A stretch of DNA of 64,000 nt from an uncultured Eggerthellaceae bacterium (GTDB taxonomy: Bacteria > Actinomycetota > Coriobacteriia > Coriobacteriales > Eggerthellaceae). Below the pieces are notes generated by a model. The model worked only from the letters and a program-made list of their open reading frames with translations. It was not told the origin of the DNA and searched no databases. The stretch lies in assembly GCA_910588205.1 (NCBI GenBank), contig CAJUQK010000003.1, positions 1-64,000 on the forward strand, written 5' to 3'. Below, piece by piece: positions 1-9,332 of the stretch. Position numbers and translations under genes: made by a program. Positions within the stretch are counted from its first letter, which is position 1. Each line of letters starts with the position of its first letter.

Positions 1-87
1 TCTCACGACTTCTGGCGAAAGTAGCATAAGGTGCATTCACCGCTTGAAACCGCCCCGTCCCCTGTCATACAAGCGGATATCAGGTAC

Positions 88-115
88 AAAAAAGAGCTCC
101 CCGCAGGGAGCTCTT
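88..115 (-). terminator. Rho-independent terminator of the zinc-ribbon gene
   Basis: A perfect 10-bp stem (92-101 with 106-115) closes a 4-nt loop. On the minus strand it is followed by a run of T. It lies 17 nt past the stop of the gene at 132-398. I see no gene in bases 1-87. Confidence 0.8.
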
Positions 116-131
116 CAGCTTTCTGCAACGC

Positions 132-398
132 TTACGCGCCGGGAGCCTTCGGGGCGCCAGGAGCGCCAGGGGCAGCCGGAGCACCGGGGGCACCAGGAGC
201 TGCAGGGGCACCAGGAGCAGCCGGAGCACCTGCAACGGCAGCCTCATTGATGGACCCATCAGGGTTCATGTACTTGGAGAAGTCTGCCTTGCAGAAGGGG
301 CAGTTCTTCATCTGGATCCCACCCATCATCTGGATGGTCTTGCCGCATTCGGGGCACTTGGTTCCGCCGCTATCGGCGCCTGCTGGTCTGAAGCACAT
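132..398 (-). CDS. Small zinc-ribbon protein with collagen-like Gly-Ala-Pro tail
   Basis: The 88-residue product has two CxxC knuckles (CPEC and CPFC) that should bind one zinc. Its C-terminal 35 residues or so are almost pure Gly-Ala-Pro repeats. No signal peptide is visible, so it is probably cytoplasmic. I chose the ATG at 398 because GGAGAG lies six bases upstream; an in-frame start at 473 would add a Cys-containing N-terminus without a good ribosome site. The gene is followed directly by a strong terminator. The family is not recognised beyond the zinc-ribbon fold, and the tail may be a flexible linker or an interaction segment. Confidence 0.75.
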   Translation of the reverse strand: MCFRPAGADSGGTKCPECGKTIQMMGGIQMKNCPFCKADFSKYMNPDGSINEAAVAGAPAAPGAPAAPGAPGAPAAPGAPGAPKAPGA

Positions 399-439
399 AT
401 CGCACTCTCCAATCCTTGTAGCTTGTGCACAGCAAACAT

Positions 440-467
440 AGGATAAGCCTTTGCGCAAGCCGTGCAA
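440..467 (-). promoter_or_regulatory. Possible promoter of the zinc-ribbon gene
   Basis: On the minus strand TTGCAC is followed after 16 nt by TATCCT, about 40 nt upstream of the chosen start. The match is moderate and read by eye only. Confidence 0.3.
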
Positions 468-556
468 GCCCAAATCGGCGAAATGCGAAAGTGGCGCACT
501 ATTTCACTTCTGCACTATTATCATCCGTGCGATGGACGAAGCATTGAAGGAGTTGC

Positions 557-1816
557 TCAACTCACCCGTGTGGTCAATTCAGGATGCAATGACATGGACT
601 GAAAGCGGCTGGCCATGTACTGATCGTCGAAATGCTGGGCAAAGAACGCCTGGAACGCCGTTTGGTCTGTGGGTACTCCGTCCAAGCGCATATACCAGCA
701 ATCCAGAGCGATCAGCGTCATAGCTCCGTCGAAGATCATGAGCGCTGCAGCCACTGCCGTCACGGTGTAGCGCCACTGCCAGGGGATCTTGTTCACCAAG
801 CCGATGAGCCACGGAAGCAGCAGCTTGATCCACACCACCCCCAAGACACCCCACATGCACATGAACATGAAATCAGTGCGGCCGCCTATGTTGAGGAAGC
901 GACCAGTGTAGTCCCAGGCAACGGCCCCGAAGGCGAATTCCAGAAACCAGCTCACCGCATATTCGAAGGCTCCTCCCACTACAGCGCTCATCAAGAAGAT
1001 GAGGATAGCAGGGGCTTTATAGAAGCGATTCAAGATGAGCGAGAGGATCACTGCGCCGAAGCCATAGATGGGAGAGAACGGCCCCCAGAGAAGCCCCGCT
1101 CTTATCTGGAACTCCCCCGGCACCTCTATCATATAGTGATAGACGGTCTCTATGGCATCCCCGAAAAGGGCACCCAGAGTGAAGATCCAGAAGAGGTTGA
1201 AGAAATTCACGGCCATGTAGCCCCTGCCCGTGGCATCCCGTCCCAATGTTCCCTCTTCCGCTTCTTCTCGCGCCTCCATGTCACGCAGCACGCGCTGGAG
1301 CCTGCGCTCCTCGGACAAAGAAGGATCCGCGAAGGTGAAGAGGGCGATGAGGACCAGCGCCGAGCCCATGAGGATCCAGAAGATGGTGGTCACCCCTTCC
1401 AGCATGAGCTCGAACAGAGCGCAGAAGCCTAGAGCAACGCTGATGATCTCTGCGGTCAGATGAGCACCCTGCAGCTTCCCCCGTACCAGGCGCACACCTA
1501 AGATGACGGTACCCACCGCCACGACACCCACGCCTGCGACCATGCAGACGAACAGAGTGAGCGAGGCTGCAGGTTGATCCCGGAAGACGCCGTCATAGAA
1601 GGCAGTGCCCGTGAAATAGAGGAGGAACACCACGAGCGCAGTCAACACGAGTCCAACGATGAAGCTCAGCACCCCGAAGATGATCTCAAGGATGCGATAC
1701 CGTCGATCAGTGACCGGCAAGGGAGGATCTGAAGCATCCACCCCAGAGGAGCTGGAGCCCAATGCCTCTGGGTTGTAGGCTGCCGCGTGTTCAGGGACAA
1801 GCTCCGTCCGTGTCAC
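557..1816 (-). CDS. Multi-pass membrane protein, putative ABC transporter permease (CmpB-like)
   Basis: A 419-residue integral membrane protein. Residues 40-180 hold about five hydrophobic helices. A charged linker follows. Residues 200-400 resemble the CmpB-type putative ABC-transporter type IV family, including the LWGPFSPIYGFGA segment and an aromatic-rich stretch. The ATG overlaps the stop of the flippase gene upstream (ATGA), so the two are probably translationally coupled. No ATPase partner is adjacent. Substrate and function are unknown, and a joint role with the flippase in envelope building is only inferred from the coupling. Confidence 0.75.
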   Translation of the reverse strand: MTRTELVPEHAAAYNPEALGSSSSGVDASDPPLPVTDRRYRILEIIFGVLSFIVGLVLTALVVFLLYFTGTAFYDGVFRDQPAASLTLFVCMVAGVGVVAVGTVILGVRLVRGKLQGAHLTAEIISVALGFCALFELMLEGVTTIFWILMGSALVLIALFTFADPSLSEERRLQRVLRDMEAREEAEEGTLGRDATGRGYMAVNFFNLFWIFTLGALFGDAIETVYHYMIEVPGEFQIRAGLLWGPFSPIYGFGAVILSLILNRFYKAPAILIFLMSAVVGGAFEYAVSWFLEFAFGAVAWDYTGRFLNIGGRTDFMFMCMWGVLGVVWIKLLLPWLIGLVNKIPWQWRYTVTAVAAALMIFDGAMTLIALDCWYMRLDGVPTDQTAFQAFFAQHFDDQYMASRFQSMSLHPELTTRVS

Positions 1817-3561
1817 CGGTCATCTCTTCCCGCATGCTTCCCCGTGCGTCTGCGCATGACCTCTTCGCGATGCTCGCGAATGGCCCGCTTCTCACTGGGA
1901 CGCAGGGGGCGCGGCTCCTCTTCCACAGCTTCCGCATCCCCTTCGGCTTCAGAGAGCTCTGGGTCAGCCGGGTCTATGAGAGGAACGAATGTGGTACGGG
2001 ACCGCTCTTCCCCACCTGCCGCCTCACCTTCAATGCCAGCTGCAGGGGATGCTGCGCCAACGCCACTGCGCCTGCCTCGGGAAAGGTCACGGCGAATGCG
2101 GAAGTACTCCCAGATGAGCAGCACGCAAAGGATGGATTCGATGATGAGATAGCTCAAGATAGCACCCTCTAGCTGGGCATAACCGATGAGCAGGATGGGG
2201 ATGAACAGCGAGAAGAAGAAGGATACGCAATAGAGGACCATCACATCCCGCTGGCGCCGCATGATGGTGATCACCTGATAGAGGAAATCTATGAGGGCTG
2301 TGATGCCGCCGGTCACCAACATGAGATACAGAAGACTGCGATAGGGTTCGAAATCTATACCATAGAGGAAGCTTAAGGCAGGGATGCCGACCCAAGCCAT
2401 GATCGCCCAGGTGATGGCTGTGATGGCAAGGATGATCAAGACGATGCCGCCCAGGATGAGATCGAACCTCAACCGCTTCTTCGCATCCTGCCAGACCCCA
2501 GCCATGCGCAGCAGCAAGGGCTTATAGACCAGCTGAGCAGCGATGAGGATCATCTGAGCCGGGAAGTATAGAGCGTTGTAATACAGCTGATTCTCATAGG
2601 GCAGCATGCCTTCCATGACGAACTTCGGCATGTTCTCGATCACGTTGAATATGAAGATCGCCAGGAACAGCGGGGCACACATCTTGAAGAGCCTTCCCAG
2701 TGACTTCAGGGAGAACTGCCGCGATTTCGGCGTTTCCAACAGGGCCAGCGGCCAGGTGATGACGACGAACGTGACCAATGATGCGATGAACATGGCTGTA
2801 CAAGCAGCCACGGCGCTGTGCGAAAGCGCCAGCACTACGCAAAAGACGATGAGGGCCGCCAAAGAGCGGATGGTCTGGGAGATACCTGCCAGATAGAGCT
2901 TATCCACCTGCTGCAAACGGCCTTCATAGACATCAGCCAGCGCATCAACGCAGCGGTAAGCTACCACTGCCATGGATATATCGAACATCTCAGTGGCATA
3001 GCCGCGCAATGTGCAGTAGAGCCAGCCTACCACCACCATGACCAGACACGTAAGCCACCGATTCACCTGATAGTCCAAGAATGAGTGCTCTTCATGGATG
3101 TCTGATATCTGATAGGTGCGTACGCCGAAGTTCCCCAGGAACATGAGCAAGAGCGCCACCACGAAGGCCATGGAGACCATACCTGCTTGCTCTACACCCA
3201 CCAGTTGAGTGGATACCATGGTGACCACAGGAAACACCAGTGCCCAGGTTGCGGCACCAGCCGTGTTGAAGATGAAATCTCGGGTGGTGCGATGGGGAGC
3301 ATAGGCTGCCTCAGCCGCTGAGAGGCCATCCCCTTTCATGGCCCCCACCACCCGGTCGAACCACTGGTTGGCTAACCGCGCGATGGGGTTCTGCTTATGC
3401 TCTCGCGGAGTAGAGCTCACATTCAAGCGCCCCGTGATCCCCTGACGCTCGCCGCTCACAACTTCGGGAGACACCCGCCTGCGACGCTGGCTGCCGCCGG
3501 TCGACCCCCGCGATCGACGCCCTTGCTGACCCTCGTTCTGATTGTTCGTTTCGCTCTTCAT
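1813..3561 (-). CDS. Polysaccharide/oligosaccharide flippase-like membrane protein
   Basis: The 582-residue product has a basic, Ser/Arg-rich cytoplasmic head of about 95 residues and then roughly twelve hydrophobic helices in the pattern of the Wzx/MATE-like exporter superfamily. An acidic and then basic tail follows. Such proteins move lipid-linked glycans across the membrane. The head and tail are longer than in most flippases. The start at 3561 has GGAGG about 14 nt upstream, which is farther than usual. The gene is the first of a two-gene unit with the CmpB-like gene. No glycosyltransferases lie nearby, so the substrate cannot be guessed. Confidence 0.75.
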   Translation of the reverse strand: MKSETNNQNEGQQGRRSRGSTGGSQRRRRVSPEVVSGERQGITGRLNVSSTPREHKQNPIARLANQWFDRVVGAMKGDGLSAAEAAYAPHRTTRDFIFNTAGAATWALVFPVVTMVSTQLVGVEQAGMVSMAFVVALLLMFLGNFGVRTYQISDIHEEHSFLDYQVNRWLTCLVMVVVGWLYCTLRGYATEMFDISMAVVAYRCVDALADVYEGRLQQVDKLYLAGISQTIRSLAALIVFCVVLALSHSAVAACTAMFIASLVTFVVITWPLALLETPKSRQFSLKSLGRLFKMCAPLFLAIFIFNVIENMPKFVMEGMLPYENQLYYNALYFPAQMILIAAQLVYKPLLLRMAGVWQDAKKRLRFDLILGGIVLIILAITAITWAIMAWVGIPALSFLYGIDFEPYRSLLYLMLVTGGITALIDFLYQVITIMRRQRDVMVLYCVSFFFSLFIPILLIGYAQLEGAILSYLIIESILCVLLIWEYFRIRRDLSRGRRSGVGAASPAAGIEGEAAGGEERSRTTFVPLIDPADPELSEAEGDAEAVEEEPRPLRPSEKRAIREHREEVMRRRTGKHAGRDDR

Positions 3562-3701
3562 AGGTCTATGGCTTACCTCCGACTATGGATAAATGCAGTG
3601 ATTTCTTTGTCTATTTATAGTATAGTTTTCTCGCGCTAACACCGTGCATATATACACGCGCCTGTAACCTAAAAGCGCACGGTGGGAAGGATGCAATCGA
3701 A
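3562..3701. promoter_or_regulatory. Divergent AT-rich promoter region
   Basis: This 140-nt gap separates two divergent genes. It contains an AT-rich core near 3600-3630 with TATAGT/TATAAA-like hexamers on both strands. Exact promoters cannot be assigned by eye. Confidence 0.4.
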
Positions 3702-4979
3702 GTGAGCGAAAGCCCATCGCTTTCAAAGGCTACCTCTCAGGGCAGCGAAAGTTCAGCAGCTTCGCCAGGGTCTCGGAATCGCCCTGACGCAAGTCAGGGC
3801 TTCCGCTCTCAGCCAGACATAGTTCCTGTTCCCATGATAGCGCCAGGCGCGTCCTATCCAGTTGCTGCCCCACCCCAACCCCCCGCGCAGCCGCCTCAGA
3901 AGAAGAGCGCCCCTAAGCTGCTCGTGGTGTCCATGATCCTGTGCGTTCTGGCCCTAGCGGTCTTGGCGGGTATCCTGATCTTCGTGCTGATGCGCGGTCA
4001 AGATGCAACGCCTGCCCCAGCACCTCCGCAGATCTCAGAGGTGGAGAGCGCTTTCACCAGCACCAAGATAGATCCTCCCACCTTGTCTGGATATATGTAT
4101 ATCAGCACTGAAGGCTTCACTGATGCCAAGCTCTCGCAATACAGCGTGGGCAGCGTCACAGAAGACCCTTCCGCCAAAGGCACATTCACCTGCGAAGGAA
4201 AAGCCGAAGCCGAATTCGAGAATGAGTACGTTGAGGCCATCATCCCCCTTACCATCCGCCTGACCCATGCAGCAGAGTCCACCTCCTGGGTGCCGGGGGG
4301 CGTGGAAAAGGGCAAGCCTCAGGTGATCCCCGTCAGCCCCCCTGATATGGAAGCCATCCAAGCGAATCTGCAGAACATCCTCAAAGACTATAACCAAGAG
4401 GTAGCGAACCAATTCGTGGGCGCTGACGTGCAGCCCGAGGCCAGCCTCAATACGCAGGGAGGCACCATTGCCTTCCATCTCTCTAAAGCTGAGGGCGATC
4501 AGGTGAAGTCCTGCACCGTGAACGCCAATGTCAGCTGGGGTGATTCTGGTTGGCAGGTTAAAGTCACTGAGGTGACGGGGCTCGATCAGCCTGCCGAAGA
4601 AGAGCAGCCTGCAGAACAGCCATCATCAGATGAAGCCATCGAACCCACTCCGGATGATTCCGCTTCAGATCCTGACTCCGGCGGCTCAAACAACTCAGGC
4701 TTCTCAGAGCTGCGTCCCACCATGCTCCTGGAATGCTGGTCAGGGGACTTGGTCCGCGTGCCAGGCACCATTCAGGTGCAGCAGAACGGTTCCGTGCTCC
4801 TGCGCACCGATGATGTCATCCTTGTCCGCTTCAATGGCCGTGACTACATCACCACCTACTTCGAGATAACAGGTTCGGGCACCTGGCAGAATGGCCAACA
4901 CGTAATCTTGGACGGTGCTATCTCGGCCACAGGATCCAATCCAGTGGCTCCCCTCGTCATCAATACCAGCTACGCTTAA
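3702..4979 (+). CDS. Membrane-anchored protein of unknown function with extracytoplasmic domain
   Basis: The 425-residue product starts with a Ser/Pro/Gln-rich cytoplasmic stretch. One transmembrane helix follows at about residues 70-97. A large exported part contains a beta-rich domain, an acidic Pro/Ser-rich linker near residue 290-335, and a C-terminal all-beta domain. The start is a GTG with GGGAAGG about 11 nt upstream; an ATG eleven bases earlier opens a different frame and stops after four codons. The layout is like other coriobacterial single-pass surface proteins. I do not recognise a family. The methionine aminopeptidase gene follows after 24 nt and may be co-transcribed. Confidence 0.7.
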   Translation: MSESPSLSKATSQGSESSAASPGSRNRPDASQGFRSQPDIVPVPMIAPGASYPVAAPPQPPAQPPQKKSAPKLLVVSMILCVLALAVLAGILIFVLMRGQDATPAPAPPQISEVESAFTSTKIDPPTLSGYMYISTEGFTDAKLSQYSVGSVTEDPSAKGTFTCEGKAEAEFENEYVEAIIPLTIRLTHAAESTSWVPGGVEKGKPQVIPVSPPDMEAIQANLQNILKDYNQEVANQFVGADVQPEASLNTQGGTIAFHLSKAEGDQVKSCTVNANVSWGDSGWQVKVTEVTGLDQPAEEEQPAEQPSSDEAIEPTPDDSASDPDSGGSNNSGFSELRPTMLLECWSGDLVRVPGTIQVQQNGSVLLRTDDVILVRFNGRDYITTYFEITGSGTWQNGQHVILDGAISATGSNPVAPLVINTSYA

Positions 4980-5003
4980 GAGAATAGAGAGCACAGGATC
5001 ATC

Positions 5004-5888
5004 ATGTATGACGGCAATGCTGAGCTGGGCCGCAACGATGAGTGTTGGTGCGGCAGCGGCAAGAAGTACAAGAGATGCCACCTTGAGTTCGATGAGCGGC
5101 TCCAGAAGCTAGCTGAAGCGGGTGAGCAGGTACCTCCGCGGGACCTGCTGAAGACCCCTGAGCAGATAGAGCGCATCAAAGAGAGCGCACGGGTGAACAT
5201 AGGGGCACTTGATCAGGTGGCCCAACGCATCAAAGAGGGTATCACCACTCAGCAGATAGACGAATGGGTCTATGACTACACCACTCAGCAGGGAGCCATT
5301 CCGGCCCCCCTTGACTACGAGGGCTTCCCTAAAAGCGTCTGCACCTCCGTGAACGAGGTGGTCTGTCACGGCATCCCGTCCGTAGATGAGGTGCTCAAGA
5401 GCGGGGATATCGTGAACGTGGATTGCTCCACCATTCTTGATGGCTACTATTCAGACTCCTCTCGCATGTTCTGCATCGGCGAGGTGGCTCCTGAACTGAA
5501 GAAGCTGGTAGAGGTCACGAAGCGCTCCGTGGAGCTAGGGCTGGAACAGGTGAAGCCATGGGGGCATCTAGGAGATGTAGGAGCCGTCATCAACGCTTAT
5601 GCGAAAGAGAACGGCTATGCAGTGGTACGCGAATTCGGTGGTCACGGCATAGGCTTAGATTTCCACGAAGAGCCCTTCGTCAGCTTCGTCACCCGTCCAG
5701 GAACGGGCTGGCTGCTGGTGCCGGGGCTCATGTTCACCATCGAGCCCATGATCAACATGGGGAAGCACCGCATCGACATGTCGGATCCGAACGGCTGGAC
5801 CGTTCGCACCAAAGACGGCCTTCCCACGGCTCAGTGGGAAGTGCAGGTCGTGGTCACGGAAGAGGGCTACGAGCTGATCAGCTGGTAG
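5004..5888 (+). CDS. map: Methionine aminopeptidase type I with SEC-C zinc motif
   Basis: The enzyme removes the initiator methionine from new proteins in the cytoplasm. The 294-residue product has the full two-metal site: D140, D151, H214, E247 and E279. H122 sits in the CHGIP substrate motif. Residues 9-30 carry an extra SEC-C zinc motif (C14, C16, C25, H26), which in other bacteria is thought to help ribosome or partner binding. The core is the usual pita-bread length. It sits close behind the membrane-anchored unknown gene and ends convergently toward cysE. Identification is secure. Confidence 0.96.
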   Translation: MYDGNAELGRNDECWCGSGKKYKRCHLEFDERLQKLAEAGEQVPPRDLLKTPEQIERIKESARVNIGALDQVAQRIKEGITTQQIDEWVYDYTTQQGAIPAPLDYEGFPKSVCTSVNEVVCHGIPSVDEVLKSGDIVNVDCSTILDGYYSDSSRMFCIGEVAPELKKLVEVTKRSVELGLEQVKPWGHLGDVGAVINAYAKENGYAVVREFGGHGIGLDFHEEPFVSFVTRPGTGWLLVPGLMFTIEPMINMGKHRIDMSDPNGWTVRTKDGLPTAQWEVQVVVTEEGYELISW

Positions 5889-5899
5889 CCCTCCGATAA

Positions 5900-5928
5900 G
5901 GCGCGTGAACACAGGGTGCGCACGCGCC
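5900..5928. terminator. Possible bidirectional terminator between map and cysE
   Basis: An 8-bp GC-rich inverted repeat (5900-5907 with 5921-5928) lies between two convergent genes. The loop is 13 nt and no clear T-tract follows, so the call is weak. Confidence 0.3.
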
Positions 5929-5939
5929 CAACGCCTCTC

Positions 5940-6875
5940 TTAATCCCGCTCGTTCGGGCCGCGCACCGTTACCTCTTGATCCTTCACGGCCACCCGGGAA
6001 TGAGGCGGTACGCTGAATGTTACGAACGTCGAACCGGCTATGACAGACCCTTCGCCGATGACCGTCTCGCCACCCAAGACCGACGCATTGGAGTAGATGG
6101 TCACATTGTCTTCGATGGTGGGATGGCGCTTCACCCCTGAGAGGCGCTGGCCGCCGCGGGTGGACAGAGCCCCCAAGGTAACCCCCTGGTAGATCTTCAC
6201 GTGGTTGCCGATCTTGGTGGTCTCTCCGATGACCACACCGGTTGCGTGATCGATGCAGAAGTACTCGCCTATCTCTGCCCCAGCCCCGATATCAACGCCG
6301 GTGCCGGAATGAGCCAGTTCCGTCATGATGCGCGGGATGATGGGCACATCGAGCTTATACAGCACGTTCGCCAACCGATACACATAGATGGCGTAGAGAC
6401 CCGGGTAGGAGAAGATGACGTCTTCCTTGGACTGGGCCGCCGGATCCCCGTCATAGATGGCCTGCACATCGGTCAAGAGCTTGCGCTGAACAGTGGGCAG
6501 CTCATCGAAGAACGTGGTGCAGATCTCCGCCGCCCGCTGGGTAATGTGATCCGGTGCACATTCGCCAGACAGTCCCAGATTCCCTGCGCGCCCATCAGCG
6601 CCATCCACGTAGGCCAGAGCCACGATGATCTGCTCACGCAAAGCGCGTTCCACCTGGATGAGCAACTCCCCGATGAAGTAGGTTGGGCTGGTGTTGGTTG
6701 AGAGCATCTCCTCACCGAAATAGCCCGGGAAAATGATGCGGCGGGTCTTCTTCAGCACATCTTTGATGACGGAGCGGCTGGGGAAGCGCAGTCCCGGCTT
6801 GGTGAAGAAGATCTCATCTGCCTCGTAGTTCTTCTCTATGGCTTTGACGATGCGCTCTAGATTGTCACCGAACAT
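5940..6875 (-). CDS. cysE: Serine O-acetyltransferase
   Basis: The enzyme acetylates L-serine to O-acetylserine, the precursor for cysteine synthesis. The 311-residue product has an N-terminal helical domain and a C-terminal left-handed beta helix built of hexapeptide repeats. The IDHATGVVIGE and GVTLGA segments carry the catalytic His region typical of CysE/EpsC. It begins 3 nt after the stop of nfo, with GGAGAGG inside the end of nfo, so the two share a transcript. No cysteine synthase gene is adjacent. Confidence 0.93.
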   Translation of the reverse strand: MFGDNLERIVKAIEKNYEADEIFFTKPGLRFPSRSVIKDVLKKTRRIIFPGYFGEEMLSTNTSPTYFIGELLIQVERALREQIIVALAYVDGADGRAGNLGLSGECAPDHITQRAAEICTTFFDELPTVQRKLLTDVQAIYDGDPAAQSKEDVIFSYPGLYAIYVYRLANVLYKLDVPIIPRIMTELAHSGTGVDIGAGAEIGEYFCIDHATGVVIGETTKIGNHVKIYQGVTLGALSTRGGQRLSGVKRHPTIEDNVTIYSNASVLGGETVIGEGSVIAGSTFVTFSVPPHSRVAVKDQEVTVRGPNERD

Positions 6876-6878
6876 GGG

Positions 6879-7754
6879 TCATTCCTCTCCTGTTCTCAGG
6901 TATGTTCCTCTCGCGGCCTTGATAGCCGCTATCTCCTCACCGTATTCGACCACGTTGTCATGGGGCGTCTCCAAGAAGAACGGCAAATCGCGCAAGGCGG
7001 GATGAGCGGTCACAGCAGCGATGGCATCTAGGCCGATGCATCCTCCGCCGATGACCTCGTGCCGGTCCTTATGCGCACCCAGAGGATTCTTCGAATCATT
7101 CACATGGATGGCACGCAAACGCTCGAGTCCGATCACCTGGTCGAATTCCTCCAGCACCCCATCAAGATCATCAACGATGTCATAGCCTCCATCCCACACA
7201 TGACAAGTGTCCAAGCACACGCCAACCTTATCCGCTAGGTGCACCTGCTCGATGATAGCGGCCAACTCCTCGAATGTGCGCCCCACTTCCGTGCCCTTGC
7301 CTGCCATGGTCTCTAGCAGGAGCGTGGTGGTATGCTCAGGCTCCAACACTTGGTTGATGGCGTCAGATATCTTCTGGAGGCCCACCTCTACCCCTTGACC
7401 CACATGGGCACCAGGATGCATGTTGTAGAGTTGGTGCGGCGTGCACTCCATGCGCCTAAGATCGTCGGCCATGGTGGTTATGGCGAATTCCCGCGTTTCG
7501 GGCTTCGCTGCTGCAGGATTCAAGGTGTAAGGCGCGTGGGCAAGGATGGTGACGATGCCTGCTTCAGCGGCTTTCTCATGGAATGCAGCCACATCCGTCG
7601 GATCGATATCCTTCGCCCGAGCTCCCCGAGGGTTGCGGGTGAAGAATTGAAAGGTGTTCGCCCCGATGGATGCAGCCTCATCTGCCATGTGGGCATAGCC
7701 TTTGGAAGAGGACAGATGGCATCCTATGGTGAGCAACCTACGACCTGCTTTCAT
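6879..7754 (-). CDS. nfo: Deoxyribonuclease IV (AP endonuclease)
   Basis: This is a zinc-dependent AP endonuclease for base-excision repair. The 291-residue TIM-barrel protein shows the family ligands in order: the His of AHAPY, the His of MHPG, the Glu of LLLETMAGKGTEVG, the Asp and His of LDTCHVWDGGYD, the two His of HKDRHE, and the Glu of FLETP. Length is normal. It is the first gene of a pair with cysE. The ribosome site in front of the ATG is weak. Identification is secure. Confidence 0.95.
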   Translation of the reverse strand: MKAGRRLLTIGCHLSSSKGYAHMADEAASIGANTFQFFTRNPRGARAKDIDPTDVAAFHEKAAEAGIVTILAHAPYTLNPAAAKPETREFAITTMADDLRRMECTPHQLYNMHPGAHVGQGVEVGLQKISDAINQVLEPEHTTTLLLETMAGKGTEVGRTFEELAAIIEQVHLADKVGVCLDTCHVWDGGYDIVDDLDGVLEEFDQVIGLERLRAIHVNDSKNPLGAHKDRHEVIGGGCIGLDAIAAVTAHPALRDLPFFLETPHDNVVEYGEEIAAIKAARGTYLRTGEE

Positions 7755-7884
7755 CCCGCTTTTCTCGTCCGCCCATGGTAGCAGTTCCGAAGCGCAGATG
7801 GGCTGGCAGGAACATTGTTAAGCCCCCTCAACGAAAAGCGCATCCGATAGGATCTCCGTAGCGGTGGAACCTGTTCGAACTAGA

Positions 7885-7918
7885 GGTCGATCCCGATCGA
7901 TCCCTACGGGCAACCTGA
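7885..7918. repeat. Intergenic palindromic repeat, copy A
   Basis: An 8-bp stem (7885-7892 with 7895-7902, one G-T pair) around a CC loop is followed by CTACGGGCAACCTGAC. The same layout recurs at 25423-25458 and 25486-25510. The copies differ in bases but keep the pairing. It lies in the gap between nfo and the DUF2130 gene. Confidence 0.6.
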
Positions 7919-7922
7919 CGCA

Positions 7923-9206
7923 TCAATCCTCTTGATCCGTGGCCCGGGCTTCATCCAACAGCGCCTTCATAGTGGGATTCTTGCGGGTGAGCCTCTTCAC
8001 GGTGAGGTCTTCTGCCTTCTGATTCGCTAAGCGAAGATTACGCTCGCTTCCCAAGAGATGATCCTTGATCTTCTGCAAGTGGTCGATGGACTTGTCTATC
8101 TCCTCGATGGCTTTCTGGAACCGCTCGCTGGCCAGCCGATAATTGCGGCCGAACTTCTCTTTGAAGTCATCCAGGCTGGCCTCGAAGTTGGTCACGTCGA
8201 TATTCTGCTGGCGCACGAGAGCCAGTTGAGCACGGTACTCCAATGAGGACAGAGCCGCATTGCGCAATAGCGTGATGATGGGGATGAAGCACTGGGGCCG
8301 CACGACGAACATCTTATCGTAGCGATAGGACACATCTACGATGCCGGCATTGTAGAGCTCGCTCTCCGGTTCAAGGGTGGATACGAGGACGGCGTATTCG
8401 CACCCTTTGGCCTTCCTGTCATGGTCGAGCTTCTTGAAGTGATCCTCGTTCTTCTTCCGATTCGTCGAATCATCGGCTTCGTTCTTCATCTCGAACATGA
8501 TGGAGATGATCTCAGTGCCCTCTTCATCCTCTTCCCGGAAGATATAATCCCCTTTGGTCCCCCCTGAGGCATCATTGTCCTTCTCGAAATAGGCATTGCG
8601 AAAGGCTGTTGCCCGCAGTTGGTTGAAAGCGACCTCACAGTGCTGCTCGAGCGTCTCACCGAGCATCTTGGTAGAAAGGCGCGCTTTCATATCGCGGATG
8701 CGCTCTATCTCATGTTCGCGATCGAGGATCAGCTCGTCTTTGGCTGCCAGCTTCTCCTTCAGTTCCACCTCATGGGCCAACTGAAGCCGCTCTGATTCTG
8801 CTCGATCCCGTTCGATCTGGGTGCGCAGCTCGTCACGCTCCCGCTCGATGGCCCGCTGGCGCTCCGTTGCTTCCCGTTCGGCTCGCTCGATGGCAAGCTG
8901 CCGCTCAGTGGCAGACGTCTGCTTCTCGGATTCGAGCTGATGGCGCACATGATCCAGTTCGCGCTCCACGGCGGCCTGTTGCTTGCGAGCCTCCTCCTGA
9001 GCCTGAGCCGCTTCGAGCCTGGCTGCCTCGAGCGCCTTCTGCACGGCAAGCTCCAGCTGCTGCTCATGGGTCTTCTCGGTCAGCTTCTCACGCTCGGCGA
9101 GCTCACGCTGGAACTCCTTATCTCGCACCTGATTCAGGATAGCCGCGTATCCGCTCTCATCCACCGTGAACGCCGTATGGCAATTCGGGCACTCTATCTG
9201 CGACAT
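7923..9206 (-). CDS. DUF2130 family protein with zinc-ribbon and coiled coil
   Basis: The 427-residue product opens with a CPNC zinc-ribbon half. A long Glu/Arg/Gln-rich coiled coil spans about residues 30-180. A DUF2130 domain follows with the IIFREEDEEGTEI-like and MKNEADDS segments; short coils end the protein. The family is found across bacteria and may contain a degenerate nuclease-like fold, but no function is established. The start at 9206 is supported by GAGGAGG five bases upstream. It is apparently a single-gene unit. Confidence 0.88.
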   Translation of the reverse strand: MSQIECPNCHTAFTVDESGYAAILNQVRDKEFQRELAEREKLTEKTHEQQLELAVQKALEAARLEAAQAQEEARKQQAAVERELDHVRHQLESEKQTSATERQLAIERAEREATERQRAIERERDELRTQIERDRAESERLQLAHEVELKEKLAAKDELILDREHEIERIRDMKARLSTKMLGETLEQHCEVAFNQLRATAFRNAYFEKDNDASGGTKGDYIFREEDEEGTEIISIMFEMKNEADDSTNRKKNEDHFKKLDHDRKAKGCEYAVLVSTLEPESELYNAGIVDVSYRYDKMFVVRPQCFIPIITLLRNAALSSLEYRAQLALVRQQNIDVTNFEASLDDFKEKFGRNYRLASERFQKAIEEIDKSIDHLQKIKDHLLGSERNLRLANQKAEDLTVKRLTRKNPTMKALLDEARATDQED

Positions 9207-9332
9207 GCATGCCTCCTCTATCAGTGACCTGACAGGATGCCGGGGAAGACCAAGATTCTATCAAAGCCAACCAAGCCGCTCAATGAGCCAGCCCGAAGAG
9301 CGCTGCGACGATGAGGGCCTAGATGATGAGGC

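Noticed and set aside
150..240. Short repeats that look like a tandem array
   Set aside because: They are codons of the Gly-Ala-Pro tail of a real gene; there are no spacers of constant size, so not CRISPR.
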